A stretch of DNA of 64,000 nt from CADEEN01 sp040384625 (GTDB lineage: Bacteria > Pseudomonadota > Gammaproteobacteria > Burkholderiales > Burkholderiaceae_C). The translations under genes and the position numbers were made by a program. The stretch is from contig JAZKIW010000111.1 in the NCBI GenBank assembly GCA_040384625.1, forward strand, positions 5,376-69,375. Reading direction: 5' to 3'. The notes under the pieces are model-generated. The model searched no databases. It was not told where the DNA came from and saw only the letters and a program-made list of their open reading frames with translations. Positions 1-8,664 of the stretch are shown piece by piece. Position 1 is the first letter of the stretch. Each line of letters starts with the position of its first letter.

Positions 1-656
1 TCGAGCACGGCGGTCTCGACCGAGCCTCCGAGCAGGTTGATGATTTCGGCCGCGGTCTTGACGCCGCCCATGGTCGACTTGCGCATCTTCTCGCCGCCGG
101 CCAGCACCTTGCTCATCACCTCGTTCAGGTCCTTCAGCGCGCTGGGCTGGATGCCGTCGAGCGTGGCGATGCGCACCAGCACCTCGTTGCGCTGGCGTTC
201 GACGAAGCACTTCAGCACCTGGCTGGCCTGGTCGTGGTCGAGGTGGACCAGGATCGCGGCGACGATCTGCGGGTGCTCGTTGCGCAGCAGTTCGGCCACC
301 GAGCTGGCGTCCATCCACTTCAGGCTCTCGATGCCCGAGACATCGCTGCCCTGCAGGATGCGGTCGATCAGGAGGTTGGCCTTGTCGTCGCCGAGGGCCT
401 TGCGCAGCACGTCCTTGACGTACTGGTCGGTATCGGCGACCAGGATGCTCTGCTCAGAGGCCACGGTCGAGAACTTCTCCAGCACGCCTTCCACCTTCTC
501 GCGCGGGATCGACTTCATGCGGGCCATGGTCTCGCCCAGGCGCTGCACTTCCTTGGGTTCGAGGTGGCGGAAGACCTCGGCGGCTTCTTCCTCGCCGAGC
601 GACATCAGCAGGATCGCGGCGTCTTCGAGACCGTTCTCGTCGAGGGCTGTGCTCAT
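1..656 (-). CDS. fliG: Flagellar motor switch protein FliG (partial, C-terminus off the left edge)
   Basis: FliG is the rotor protein that joins the MS ring (FliF) to the C-ring and contacts the stator. About 218 residues are visible, beginning MSTALDENGLEDAAILLMSLG, against a usual length near 330. The N-terminal and middle domains are therefore present, while the C-terminal torque-generating domain lies outside the window. The ATG at 656-654 overlaps the fliF stop in an ATGA arrangement, which fixes the start and points to translational coupling. The downstream order would normally be fliH-fliI-fliJ. Confidence 0.96.
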   Translation of the reverse strand, partial: MSTALDENGLEDAAILLMSLGEEEAAEVFRHLEPKEVQRLGETMARMKSIPREKVEGVLEKFSTVASEQSILVADTDQYVKDVLRKALGDDKANLLIDRILQGSDVSGIESLKWMDASSVAELLRNEHPQIVAAILVHLDHDQASQVLKCFVERQRNEVLVRIATLDGIQPSALKDLNEVMSKVLAGGEKMRKSTMGGVKTAAEIINLLGGSVETAVL

Positions 657-2305
657 ACGGCGTCACCCTTGACCCAGGTGCGAACGATGTTGGCCACCGC
701 CGCCGGGTTCTGCTTGGCGATGGCGCGGGCGCCGTCGAGCTGGGCGCTGCTGCGCGGTGCTTCGAGCGCCGGGGGCGCGGCGCGCTGCGGCGTCTCGTCG
801 GCCACAACGTGCAGGCGCGAGCCTTGGGCCAGCGTTGCTGCGGCACTGGCCTTGAGGGCCGGTCGCACCAGGGCGAAGACGATCAGCAGGGCGACCAGGG
901 CAAGTGCCGCCGGCGTGGCCGCGGCGCGCAGCGCGTCGATGAACCAGTCCTGCTTCCACAGCGGCTGGGCATCGGCTTTGGGCAAGGTTTCGACGCGGAA
1001 CGGGGCATTGATCAGCTTGACCGAGTCACCGCGCTCCTTCGAGAAGCCGATGCTCTCCTGCACCAGGGCGGTCAGCTTCTCGATCTCGTCGTTCGACAGC
1101 GGCGTGCTGGTGGTCTTGCCGTTGGCGGCGGTCGTGACGCGGTGGTTGACCACCACGGCCGCGGCCAGGCGTTTGACACTGCCGGTCGCGTTGCGCGTTA
1201 CGCGCACCGTCTTGTCGACCTCGTAATTGGTGACGCTGTCGCGGCGCTGGTTGCCGCCGCTAGCCGTGCCGGCGGCCGCGGTGTGCAGGGGCGACGATGC
1301 AGCCGTCAGCGGCGCGGTCGCGGGAATGGGGGGCTGGTTCGATGTCGCACCTGGCACGCCGCTCGGCGTGGCCTGTCCGGCGTTGCCGGCTTCCGAGGTC
1401 TGCTGGCTGCGCACGGCGGCCGGCTCGTTGCCCTGGTTCGGCTTGAAGGATTCGGAAGTGGCTTCTGTCTGCGAGAAGTCGATGTCGGCGGCGACGGTGG
1501 CGCGCAGGTTGTCGCGCCCGACCACCGGCTCGAGGATGTCCATCACACGCTTGACGTAGCTGGCTTCGACCTGGGCCAGGTACTGCAGCTGCTGGGCATC
1601 GAGGCCCTGGCCGGAGCTGGGCTCGGTCGGGCCTGAGAGCAGGGCACCGGTCTGGTCAAGCACGCTGACGGCCTTCGGATTCAGTTCGGGCACCGAGGCC
1701 GACACCAGGTGGACGATGCCGGCGATCTGGGTCCGGTCCAGCGTGCGCCCCGGATGCAAGGTCAGCAGCACCGAGGCCGAAGGCTTCTGCTGTTCGCGGA
1801 AGAAGCCGTTCTGGTTCGGCAGGGCCAGGTGTACGCGTGCCGCCTGCACCGAGCCGAGCGCACCGATCGAGCGCGTGAGCTCGCCTTCGAGGCCACGCTG
1901 GAAGGTCAGGCGTTCCTGGAACTGGGTCTGGCCGAAGCGCGCGTTGTCCATCAGCTCGAAGCCGACGATGCTGCCCTTGGGTAAGCCGGCCGAGGCCAGC
2001 TTCAAACGCGCATCGTGGACCTGCGAGGCCGGCACCAGGATCGCATTGCCGCCGTCGGCATGGCGATACGGGATGTTCATCTGCGACAGCTGGGCGATGA
2101 TGGCGCCGCCATCCTTTTCGCTCAGGTTTGCGTAGAGCACCTTGTAGTCACCCTTGTTACCCCACAGGGCCAGCGCGACGACGACGGCGGCCAGGCCGGC
2201 CGCGCCCAGGCCCAGCATCAGCTTGGCCTTGTTCGGCATGGCCGACAGACCCGAGGCCGGCGCGGGCGCGATCGGTGTTCCAGTTTGGGCGATGGCGTTG
2301 TCCAT
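653..2305 (-). CDS. fliF: Flagellar M-ring protein FliF
   Basis: FliF forms the MS ring of the flagellar basal body in the inner membrane. The 550-residue product has a membrane segment near residues 28-50, two ring-building domains of the YscJ/FliF type, a low-complexity periplasmic loop near residues 290-350, a second membrane segment near 455-478, and a cytoplasmic tail ending VANIVRTWVKGDAV that should bind FliG. Length and architecture are typical. It is the first gene of a minus-strand operon (fliF-fliG-...) and is divergent from fliE. Confidence 0.97.
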   Translation of the reverse strand: MDNAIAQTGTPIAPAPASGLSAMPNKAKLMLGLGAAGLAAVVVALALWGNKGDYKVLYANLSEKDGGAIIAQLSQMNIPYRHADGGNAILVPASQVHDARLKLASAGLPKGSIVGFELMDNARFGQTQFQERLTFQRGLEGELTRSIGALGSVQAARVHLALPNQNGFFREQQKPSASVLLTLHPGRTLDRTQIAGIVHLVSASVPELNPKAVSVLDQTGALLSGPTEPSSGQGLDAQQLQYLAQVEASYVKRVMDILEPVVGRDNLRATVAADIDFSQTEATSESFKPNQGNEPAAVRSQQTSEAGNAGQATPSGVPGATSNQPPIPATAPLTAASSPLHTAAAGTASGGNQRRDSVTNYEVDKTVRVTRNATGSVKRLAAAVVVNHRVTTAANGKTTSTPLSNDEIEKLTALVQESIGFSKERGDSVKLINAPFRVETLPKADAQPLWKQDWFIDALRAAATPAALALVALLIVFALVRPALKASAAATLAQGSRLHVVADETPQRAAPPALEAPRSSAQLDGARAIAKQNPAAVANIVRTWVKGDAV

Positions 2306-2518
2306 GAGGGCAGGTGTTTTGAAATCGGCGCAGGCTCGTCGGGCAACCCGTTCGGACCTGTGTTGATGGGGGCCATTGTTCGGCGCGCCGTGTCAAAGCT
2401 ATAGCGCGAACAGTCGGCGAAAGCAGCGCCACTTCGGGCCTCTGCAACAGCGCCCGCACGCCTACAGTGCCGTCATGCTCCGGCCCCGATGGGTCGGGCG
2501 TGACAGGAGTCACACTCA
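2306..2518. promoter_or_regulatory. Divergent promoter region between fliF and fliE
   Basis: These 213 bp separate the divergent starts of fliF and fliE and must hold both promoters. A ribosome-binding site (AGGAG at about 2504) precedes the fliE ATG. I did not find a convincing sigma-28 or sigma-54 match, so the class of promoter is unresolved. Confidence 0.5.
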
Positions 2519-2848
2519 ATGGACAGCGTTCGCCTGAAACCCTTCGACTTCGCACAAGCCGTCGCACGTGCCGGCCTGCAAACCAATGGCCAACCGGTGG
2601 CGCCCGCGCGCTCCAACGCCGTCGAAGGTGGCTTTGCGGCTGCGATGAGTGAGGCCCTGAAGTCGGTCAGTTCGCAGCAACTCGAAGCCCAGCGCCTGCA
2701 GCGCGAAGTGCAGCTCGACAATCCGACGGTGAGCCTCGAGCAGACGATGGTGGCGATGCAGAAGGGGCAGCTGGGATTCCAGGCCGCACTGCAGGTGCGA
2801 AATCAGCTGGTTCGTGCCTACACCGACATCATGAACATGCAGGTCTGA
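2519..2848 (+). CDS. fliE: Flagellar hook-basal body protein FliE
   Basis: FliE is a small export-apparatus/rod adaptor between the MS ring and the proximal rod. The 109-residue product has the typical C-terminal block (VSLEQTMVAMQKGQLGFQA, then RNQLVRAYTDIMNMQV). Divergent placement from fliF-fliG is the same arrangement as in enteric bacteria. The ATG is preceded by an AGGAG ribosome-binding site. Confidence 0.96.
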   Translation: MDSVRLKPFDFAQAVARAGLQTNGQPVAPARSNAVEGGFAAAMSEALKSVSSQQLEAQRLQREVQLDNPTVSLEQTMVAMQKGQLGFQAALQVRNQLVRAYTDIMNMQV

Positions 2849-2950
2849 TTCCGGCGCTCGTCTGGCGCTTGGAAGGCGCCCGGCGCGGCCTGGATGGGAC
2901 TCGGGCGGCTTGCCCTTCGCTGCGCCGGGTGTCCTGCAATGCTCGGGCAC

Positions 2951-3017
2951 CTGACTCCGTTGCGGAACTCGCTGCATTCGCTGCGATCATTGCGCTCAGA
3001 CACCCGCAACGAGTCAG
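2951..3017. repeat. Intergenic imperfect inverted repeat
   Basis: The 312-bp gap between fliE and the chemoreceptor gene (2849-3160) has no gene I can support. It holds an inverted repeat: CTGACTCCGTTGCGG at 2951-2965 pairs with CCGCAACGAGTCAG at 3004-3017, with one unpaired base. The loop contains a reiterated GCTGCATTCGCTGCGATCATTGCG tract. It resembles the dispersed palindromic intergenic elements seen in Burkholderiales, but I cannot test copy number here. Confidence 0.5.
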
Positions 3018-3140
3018 TTCACGAAGCGCGCTCACGCGCGCGGCCAGGACCCCTGCGCTTCTCGGCGGCGCCAATTCGCCCCACCCGCGTCGCACCGCCC
3101 TCGCCAGCGTCCAAGCCGCGTTGAAGGACTTAGAGGTTCC

Positions 3141-3161
3141 GCAGTCCGACGTCAGGACTGC
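3141..3161 (-). terminator. Hairpin at the end of the chemoreceptor gene
   Basis: GCAGTCC (3141-3147) and GGACTGC (3155-3161) form a perfect 7-bp stem with a 7-base loop, reaching into the stop codon of the chemoreceptor gene. There is no clear T-run on the minus strand, so it is a weak terminator candidate. Confidence 0.35.
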
Positions 3162-4918
3162 TAGAAGCTCGCCCACTCCCCGTCCGTGCCCGTCTTCGCG
3201 ATCGCTGCTTCGGCTTTCAGGGTCGGCACCGTGGTGGCCTTGCCGCCGAACACCGGGCGTGTCACGTTCTTGGCCCGGTTGGGCCCACGACGATCGCCGT
3301 TGGAGGGCATCGCGGATGCGGCGGGCGCATCTGCCTGCTGCGCAAGCTGGAAGACTGCGACGGCGGCCACGAGCTGCTGGGCCTGGGCTTTCAGGCTTTC
3401 GGCCGCCGCGGCACTCTCTTCGACCAGCGCGGCGTTCTGCTGTGTGGCCTGGTCCATCTGGGTGATGGCTTCGCCGACCTGGGCCACGCCGATGCTCTGT
3501 TCGCTGCTGGCGGCGCTGATCTCGCCCATGATGTCGGTCACGCGCTTGATCGAACTGACGATCTCGGCCATCGTCACGCCGGCCTGGTCGACCAGGGCGG
3601 TGCCCTGCTCGACACGCTCGACGCTGGTGTTGATCAGGCGCTTGATCTCCTTGGCCGCTTCGGCCGAGCGCTGCGCGAGGTTGCGCACCTCGCCCGCGAC
3701 GACGGCGAAGCCGCGGCCCTGTTCACCGGCGCGGGCGGCCTCGACCGCGGCGTTGAGCGCCAGGATGTTGGTCTGGAAGGCGATGCCGTCGATCACCGAG
3801 ATGATGTCGGCGATCTTCTTGCTGCTGTCGTTGATGCCCTTCATGGTGTCGACGACTTCGCCGACGACCTTGCCGCCCTTGAGCGCGACCGTGGAGGCGC
3901 CGAGTGCGAGCTGGTTGGCCTGCTTGGCGTTGTCGGCGTTCTGCTTGACCGTGGCGCCGAGTTCTTCCATCGACGCCGCGGTGCGCTGCAGCGCAGCGGC
4001 CTGTTGTTCGGTGCGCTGGCTCAGGTCGCTGTTGCCGCCGGCGATCTGTTCGCTGCCGGTGGCCACGCTCTGCGCGTTCAGGCGCACGCTGTGCACCACC
4101 TCGGAGAGCGAGCGCTGCATGTCACGGATGCGGCCCATCAGGCTCGACTCGCGCCCGGCCGCGACGGCCAGGGGCGTGCCCAGGTCGCCGCCCGCCACCG
4201 CTTCGACGGCATGCACAGCGTCGCGCGGCTCGCCGCCCAACTGGCGCATCACCGAGCGTGGGATCAGGACGGCCAGTGTCAAGCCGATCAGCAGGGTCGC
4301 ACCGAGCAGGGATAGCACCACCAGCTGCGTCTTGCGGTACACCGTGTCGGCGTGTTCGCCAGCGGCCCGACCGGCCGCGAAGGCCTGTTGGGTCAAGGCA
4401 TCCAGGGCGACGACGGCATTGTCGAAATTGGTCGCCGCCAGGCCGTCGGAAATGTCGGCCGCGTCCTGGTGCTTCTTCTCGCGTCCGAGGCCAACCACCT
4501 TGGTCAGGGCCTGCTTGTACTCGGCCCAGTTCTTGCCGACCGCGCCGACGCCAGGCTGCGCCTGGGCACCGCCTGCGAGCTTGGTGAAGGCGGCGAGCGC
4601 GGTGTCGACGGCCTTGGTCTGTTCGCCGATCTTGTCTTCGTACTCGGCGAAGTAGCTGGCGTCCGTGGAGCGCGCATGCTTGCTCTCGAACTCGCGCACC
4701 GAGAGCAGGCCCGTGCGCGCCTGCGACAACTGGCCGATGGCTGGCAACCAGGTGTCGGCCAGTTCGATCGCGGTGCGGTTCACTCGCGCCAGGCCGACCA
4801 TCGAGGCCGTCCCGATCACGCCGGTGACAGCCAGCAGCAGCGCAAAGGCGCCGAACAACTGGTGCGAGAGCTTCAGGCGCGAGAACACCGAGCCGATGCG
4901 GGAGACGAACTTCATCAT
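3161..4918 (-). CDS. Methyl-accepting chemotaxis protein with C-terminal CheR-docking pentapeptide
   Basis: This is a transmembrane chemoreceptor of about 585 residues: a first membrane helix near residues 18-40, a periplasmic four-helix-bundle-like domain of about 140 residues, a second membrane helix, a HAMP linker, and a long signalling domain with the conserved hairpin (EAARAGEQGRGFAVVAGEVR). The C-terminus reads EWASF, matching the xWxxF tether that binds CheR and CheB in high-abundance receptors. I chose the ATG at 4918 (second ATG at 4915) because GTGAGG lies just upstream; the frame is open further 5' but only with a TTG. The gene follows the Cache-domain gene by 55 bp in the same operon. 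Confidence 0.92.
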   Translation of the reverse strand: MMKFVSRIGSVFSRLKLSHQLFGAFALLLAVTGVIGTASMVGLARVNRTAIELADTWLPAIGQLSQARTGLLSVREFESKHARSTDASYFAEYEDKIGEQTKAVDTALAAFTKLAGGAQAQPGVGAVGKNWAEYKQALTKVVGLGREKKHQDAADISDGLAATNFDNAVVALDALTQQAFAAGRAAGEHADTVYRKTQLVVLSLLGATLLIGLTLAVLIPRSVMRQLGGEPRDAVHAVEAVAGGDLGTPLAVAAGRESSLMGRIRDMQRSLSEVVHSVRLNAQSVATGSEQIAGGNSDLSQRTEQQAAALQRTAASMEELGATVKQNADNAKQANQLALGASTVALKGGKVVGEVVDTMKGINDSSKKIADIISVIDGIAFQTNILALNAAVEAARAGEQGRGFAVVAGEVRNLAQRSAEAAKEIKRLINTSVERVEQGTALVDQAGVTMAEIVSSIKRVTDIMGEISAASSEQSIGVAQVGEAITQMDQATQQNAALVEESAAAAESLKAQAQQLVAAVAVFQLAQQADAPAASAMPSNGDRRGPNRAKNVTRPVFGGKATTVPTLKAEAAIAKTGTDGEWASF

Positions 4919-4973
4919 GCAAACCTCACGACGCTTGCCGAGCAAGGCGCTGGCCCGTCGGGCCGCGCCGCGA

Positions 4974-5465
4974 TCACTTCTTGTGGCCGATGTAGCTCAC
5001 GCCGACCGTCTTGCCGGCTGCGTCCTTGATCGGGTTGTAGCAGGCATCGAACTGGGTGCCGAGCACGTCGATTTCGCCGCAGAACGACTGGCCCTTGCTG
5101 ATCGCTTCGTAGGCCTTGTTGCGCGCCAGCTGGGTGCCGACGCCGCGCTTGCCTTCGGGCGTGAGCACATTGGTGCTAACGCGCACGAACTCGTCGCCGT
5201 CCTTGACGAACACGGTTGCCGTCGCGCTGTGCGACTTGCGGATCGCGTCGACGACGTCGAAGTTGTTGTTGATCTTGCGCTCGCCGAAGTACAGCGCGGG
5301 CACGGTCTTGCCGCCGACGTTGTCCGTGCCTTCGACGCGCGCGGCGCCGATCTTGGCCAGGCGGGCGTCGAGGTCGGCGATGGTGGCCTTGGGCTCGTAG
5401 GCCTGGACGGGTGCGGCGACGACGATGACGAGGCTCGCGGCAACGGCGCTGAAGAAGCTTTTCAT
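4974..5465 (-). CDS. Secreted single Cache-domain protein
   Basis: The 163-residue product starts MKSFFSAVAASLVIVVAAP, a clear signal peptide cleaved near QAYE. The rest is a Cache-type sensory domain (features such as GKTVPALYFGERKINNNFD and a central FCGEIDVLG stretch) with no membrane helix or output domain. A good ribosome-binding site (AGGAAATCCTC) precedes the ATG. It is the first gene of an operon with a chemoreceptor and lies behind a sigma-28-like promoter, so I infer a periplasmic ligand-binding partner for chemotaxis. Known free-standing Cache proteins of this kind are poorly characterised. Confidence 0.8.
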   Translation of the reverse strand: MKSFFSAVAASLVIVVAAPVQAYEPKATIADLDARLAKIGAARVEGTDNVGGKTVPALYFGERKINNNFDVVDAIRKSHSATATVFVKDGDEFVRVSTNVLTPEGKRGVGTQLARNKAYEAISKGQSFCGEIDVLGTQFDACYNPIKDAAGKTVGVSYIGHKK

Positions 5466-5521
5466 GAGGATTTCCTGCGGCTGGGTTGAGATGGCAGACG
5501 CAAAAGGGCGCTGCTCAAGCC

Positions 5522-5548
5522 ATATCGGCATGGCGTGTCGGGAGTTGA
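5522..5548 (-). promoter_or_regulatory. Sigma-28 (FliA) promoter for the Cache-chemoreceptor operon
   Basis: Read on the minus strand: -35 TCAACTCC, an 11-bp spacer, -10 GCCGATAT. The consensus is TAAAGTTT-N11-GCCGATAA, so the spacing is exact and the -10 matches at 7 of 8 positions. The predicted transcript would start about 50 bases before the ATG at 5465. Confidence 0.65.
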
Positions 5549-5597
5549 GCAGAGCGCGCGCTGGCCGATCGCCGGAAAAGCCGGGCAATGCTCCCCG

Positions 5598-6368
5598 TCA
5601 GGGCTTCGAGAACAGGCGCTGGCGCTTTTGCGTCTGGTCGATGTAGCGCTGCAGAACCCGCTGTGCCGCGCCGTCGAGTTTGGCGAAGGCGCAGCCCAGG
5701 CGCTGGCCGGGCTGGCTCGATCCCATGCCGCCGCTCACGTGCTGCAGGGTCAGCGTGGTCTCGAAGCGCGCGTCGGCGTCGAGCTCAATGCGCACTCCGC
5801 CCAGGGCGATGCCGGCGGCCAGCGGCGGCACGTCGGCCGGCAGGGCCAGGGCGCAGCCGCCAACGCTCACGTCGAGGATGCGCAGTGCCAGCAGCATGTC
5901 GGGCACCGAAGGATGGCGCATCGTGGCGGTGGGCGCCGCGTTGCCTGGCGTGCGCACGCGAAAGCTTTCACGGCGCTGGAAGCGATACAGCACGCTGGGC
6001 AGCCCTGCCTGCAAGGCACTGGCGGTGGCGCCATGCACCAGGACCAAGTGCTGCAGCTCGAACTGCAGCTTGACGCTGTCCAGGTAGGCCACCGCGGTGG
6101 CCACACCGGCGTCGACCAGGTCGCGCACGATCGGTTGGGCCGCGTCGGCCGCCAACGAGAGACGCCCCTGGTGGCTGTCGACGGTCCACACCGTGGTGGT
6201 GTAGGCACCGCCGTTCGGCGCCGATAGGTGCACCCGCACGTTCTGGTCGACCAACTGGCGCAGCAGGGTCAGCAACTCGCTCGGGTGGCCGACGCGGAAC
6301 TCGTCCAGCGCGTTGCCTGTCAACTGGTGCAGCGGCGCAGGCTGGGTGTCCTGGAAGTTCGGCTGCAT
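5598..6368 (-). CDS. ycgR: Flagellar brake protein YcgR (PilZ domain)
   Basis: YcgR binds cyclic-di-GMP and slows the flagellar motor. The 256-residue product has an N-terminal YcgR domain and a C-terminal PilZ domain with both c-di-GMP-binding signatures: RRESFR near residue 135 and the DxSxxG motif (DVSVGG) near residue 170. The ATG at 6368 has a GAGGTGA ribosome-binding site; a GTG at 6377 is possible. It is the last gene of fliS-fliT-ycgR. It is the most direct link in this window between motility and the two c-di-GMP enzymes encoded at 46.9 and 58.6 kb. Confidence 0.93.
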   Translation of the reverse strand: MQPNFQDTQPAPLHQLTGNALDEFRVGHPSELLTLLRQLVDQNVRVHLSAPNGGAYTTTVWTVDSHQGRLSLAADAAQPIVRDLVDAGVATAVAYLDSVKLQFELQHLVLVHGATASALQAGLPSVLYRFQRRESFRVRTPGNAAPTATMRHPSVPDMLLALRILDVSVGGCALALPADVPPLAAGIALGGVRIELDADARFETTLTLQHVSGGMGSSQPGQRLGCAFAKLDGAAQRVLQRYIDQTQKRQRLFSKP

Positions 6369-6378
6369 CGCCGTCACC

Positions 6379-6678
6379 TCAGTGCAGGATGCGCGTCTTG
6401 CCGGCGAGCATGCGATCCAGATCCTCCAGCCAGGGCTCGGCCAGGGTGCGGATCTCGGCGTCGTTGACCAGGATGCGCTGCATGATGCGGGTCTTCAGCT
6501 TGCCTTCTTCGGCGGCCAGACCGTTCTCGGTGGCGGCATGCTTGAGCTGCGCGATCAGCAGCACGCAGGCGCCTTCGAGCTTGATCACCTGGTCCCAGTC
6601 GGCCTCGCGCGCGGCACTGAGCATGTCGGTGCTGGCTTTTTCCAGCGCCTCGTAGTAGCTGAGCAGATGGGTGTTCAT
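6379..6678 (-). CDS. fliT: Flagellar export chaperone FliT
   Basis: FliT is the cytoplasmic chaperone for FliD and can restrain flagellar gene expression in some species. The 99-residue, helix-rich product begins MNTHLLSYYEALEKASTDML, with the usual FliT N-terminal pattern. The frame remains open upstream, but the ATG at 6678 sits 17 bases after the fliS stop and gives the expected length. It lies between fliS and ycgR. Confidence 0.85.
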   Translation of the reverse strand: MNTHLLSYYEALEKASTDMLSAAREADWDQVIKLEGACVLLIAQLKHAATENGLAAEEGKLKTRIMQRILVNDAEIRTLAEPWLEDLDRMLAGKTRILH

Positions 6679-6695
6679 GGGGGCGTGCCTCCGCT

Positions 6696-7136
6696 TCAGG
6701 CCTGGGGCCCGTCGACCTGGGGCGCGATCGAGGCCCAGGCCTGGCGCAGCGGTTGCATCAGGGCCAGGCATTCGTCGAGCGCGTGCGCGTCGTTGCGCAG
6801 ATTGGCCTGTGTCAGACGCAGGGTGACATAGGCGTACAGGTCGGCCAGGTCGGCCGCCAGGGCGCCACCCCCGCCGATGTCGAGGCTGGCCTTCAGGCCT
6901 TCATCGACGATGCGCGCGGCGCGGCCGATGGCCTTGCACTTGGCCTCCACCTGGCCGCTTTGCATCGCGCCCTTGGCTTGGGCGACGGCATCAACGAAGC
7001 CGGCGAAGAGCATCGACACCAATCGGTGCGGCGAGGCGCCGGACACACCGGTTTCAACGCCGACGCTGGCGTACAGGCTGGCTTGGGGCATGGTGGGGTT
7101 GCGGGCGAATGCCGGAGCTGATCGGGTGGCGTACAT
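6696..7136 (-). CDS. fliS: Flagellar export chaperone FliS
   Basis: FliS binds the C-terminus of flagellin and prevents premature polymerisation in the cytoplasm. The 146-residue product contains the characteristic YASVGVETGVSGASPHRLVS start and the LFAGFVDAVAQAKGAM and LYAYVTLRLTQAN blocks of the family. It begins an operon with fliT and ycgR behind a sigma-28-like promoter. Confidence 0.94.
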   Translation of the reverse strand: MYATRSAPAFARNPTMPQASLYASVGVETGVSGASPHRLVSMLFAGFVDAVAQAKGAMQSGQVEAKCKAIGRAARIVDEGLKASLDIGGGGALAADLADLYAYVTLRLTQANLRNDAHALDECLALMQPLRQAWASIAPQVDGPQA

Positions 7137-7173
7137 GGCGGGTTGCGGTCACTGCAGGCTGCGGATGCTTTGG

Positions 7174-7201
7174 TTATCGGCTGGCCCGGCTCGGCGCTTG
7201 A
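7174..7201 (-). promoter_or_regulatory. Sigma-28 (FliA) promoter for fliS-fliT-ycgR
   Basis: On the minus strand the -10 is GCCGATAA, a perfect consensus octamer, with TCAAGCGC as the -35 at a 12-bp spacer, one base longer than consensus. The predicted leader before the fliS ATG at 7136 is about 30 bases. Confidence 0.62.
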
Positions 7202-7225
7202 GCCCCTGCGGGCGGCGTTACGCGC

Positions 7226-7255
7226 AAAAACGGCCTGCGTTGTGCGCAGGCCGTT
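7226..7255 (-). terminator. Rho-independent terminator of fliD
   Basis: CGGCCTGCG (7231-7239) pairs perfectly with CGCAGGCCG (7245-7253), extended by two A-T pairs, around a 5-base loop. On the minus strand the stem is followed by five T residues. It lies 22 bases past the fliD stop. Confidence 0.88.
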
Positions 7256-7277
7256 CAGCTCGAGGCGGCGCAGACGA

Positions 7278-8630
7278 TCAGTAGTCGCTCCTGCTCTTGT
7301 TCCAGTTGGTGATCTGCTGCTGTACGAAGCTGCCCAGGCCATTCAATTGGTTCAGGCTGGTGTCGAGCGCGGAGTACTGTTTCAGCAGGCGCGCCTGGAC
7401 GCGTGCGACGCGGTCTTCGAGGCGTTGCTGGTCCTTGTCATTGCGGGCGATCGAGTCACGCAGGCCGCTGGTGCGCGTGCTCATCAGGCCGTCAGTGCCC
7501 AGCACGCTGTCGGCCAGGGCCTTGAAGCGCTGTCCGAAGCCGGTCTGCAGGGTGCTGAAAGCGCGTGCCACCTCGGCCGGATCGGCCATTGCCGCATCGA
7601 GCTTGGCGTTGTCGAGCTTGATTGTGCCGTCGCGCTGCAACTCCAGGCCCAGATCGCCCAGGCGGTCGTACGCCTCCGAGGCGGGCGACGTCTGCTGCAA
7701 CACACTGCGCAAGCGATTCTGCAGACCGACCGCGCTGCGGTCGCCTTGCAAGGCGCCGGCAACCTTCGTCGCTTCGTCGTACTTGGTCTGGGCCGAGAGG
7801 TACTTGCTGATGTCGTTGAAGGCGCTGACGAAGTCGCTGATCCCCTTCTTGAGCGACGCCGTGTCGTTGCCGACCGTCACCTGCACCGCACTGGTGGTTA
7901 CTTTGGATAGGGTGAGGTTCAGACCGTCGACCACGCCGGAAAGGGTGTTCTTGGGCGAGCTGATCTGCAGGCCGTTGATCTTCAGCACCGCATCGGCGGC
8001 CGGGCGGTCCTGCGTCATTCCGGCCGGATAGGACAGGGCCGTCAACTGGCCGCTGGCGCCGGTCACGGCGATGCTGACCGCATTCGCTGCGCCGGTGTCG
8101 ACGCCGCTGAGCACCAGGCGCGGGCCGGTCGTGTCCTGGATGATGGCCGCAGTGACGCCGGCTTTCGCGGCGTTGATCTGATCGCGCACCGAAGCCAGGC
8201 TGCTGCCGTCTGCAATGGTGATGGGCACCGCGGTCGTGCCGCGCGTGATGGTCACGGTGCCGGCACCCATGTTGCTGGCGTCGGTGATCACGCCGGCGCC
8301 GGTCGACAAGGATTGCGCCGTGGCCAGACTCAGCACGTCGATGCTGTAGCTGCCTGGCACGGCCGTGGCCTTGGCCGAGACGCCCACCGACGCGGGGTCG
8401 GTGGTGGTGGCGACGTTCTTGGTCCAGAAGTCGGGCTTGGCGATCACGCCAGCGGCCGACTGCAGGTTGGCCATGTAGCTCTGGAGCAGGCCGAAGGACG
8501 ACAGCTGGGTCGAGAGCTTGGTCTTCTGCGCCTGCAGGATCGTGATCGGGCGTCGCTCGAGCTCGACCAGCTGCGACACGATGCTGCTGACATCGAGGCC
8601 ACTGCCGATGCCGGGCGAGGAAATGGACAT
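7278..8630 (-). CDS. fliD: Flagellar hook-associated protein 2 (filament cap) FliD
   Basis: FliD caps the filament and directs flagellin polymerisation. The 450-residue product begins MSISSPGIGSGLDVSSIVSQ, the classic FliD N-terminus, and ends in a coiled-coil FliD_C region (LEDRVARVQARLLKQYSALD) followed by LNGLGSFVQQQITNWNKS. It has its own sigma-28-like promoter and a strong terminator, so it is probably monocistronic. Confidence 0.96.
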   Translation of the reverse strand: MSISSPGIGSGLDVSSIVSQLVELERRPITILQAQKTKLSTQLSSFGLLQSYMANLQSAAGVIAKPDFWTKNVATTTDPASVGVSAKATAVPGSYSIDVLSLATAQSLSTGAGVITDASNMGAGTVTITRGTTAVPITIADGSSLASVRDQINAAKAGVTAAIIQDTTGPRLVLSGVDTGAANAVSIAVTGASGQLTALSYPAGMTQDRPAADAVLKINGLQISSPKNTLSGVVDGLNLTLSKVTTSAVQVTVGNDTASLKKGISDFVSAFNDISKYLSAQTKYDEATKVAGALQGDRSAVGLQNRLRSVLQQTSPASEAYDRLGDLGLELQRDGTIKLDNAKLDAAMADPAEVARAFSTLQTGFGQRFKALADSVLGTDGLMSTRTSGLRDSIARNDKDQQRLEDRVARVQARLLKQYSALDTSLNQLNGLGSFVQQQITNWNKSRSDY

Positions 8631-8664
8631 GCGTTCGCGCTCCGTGATGCGGACTGGTACGGAC

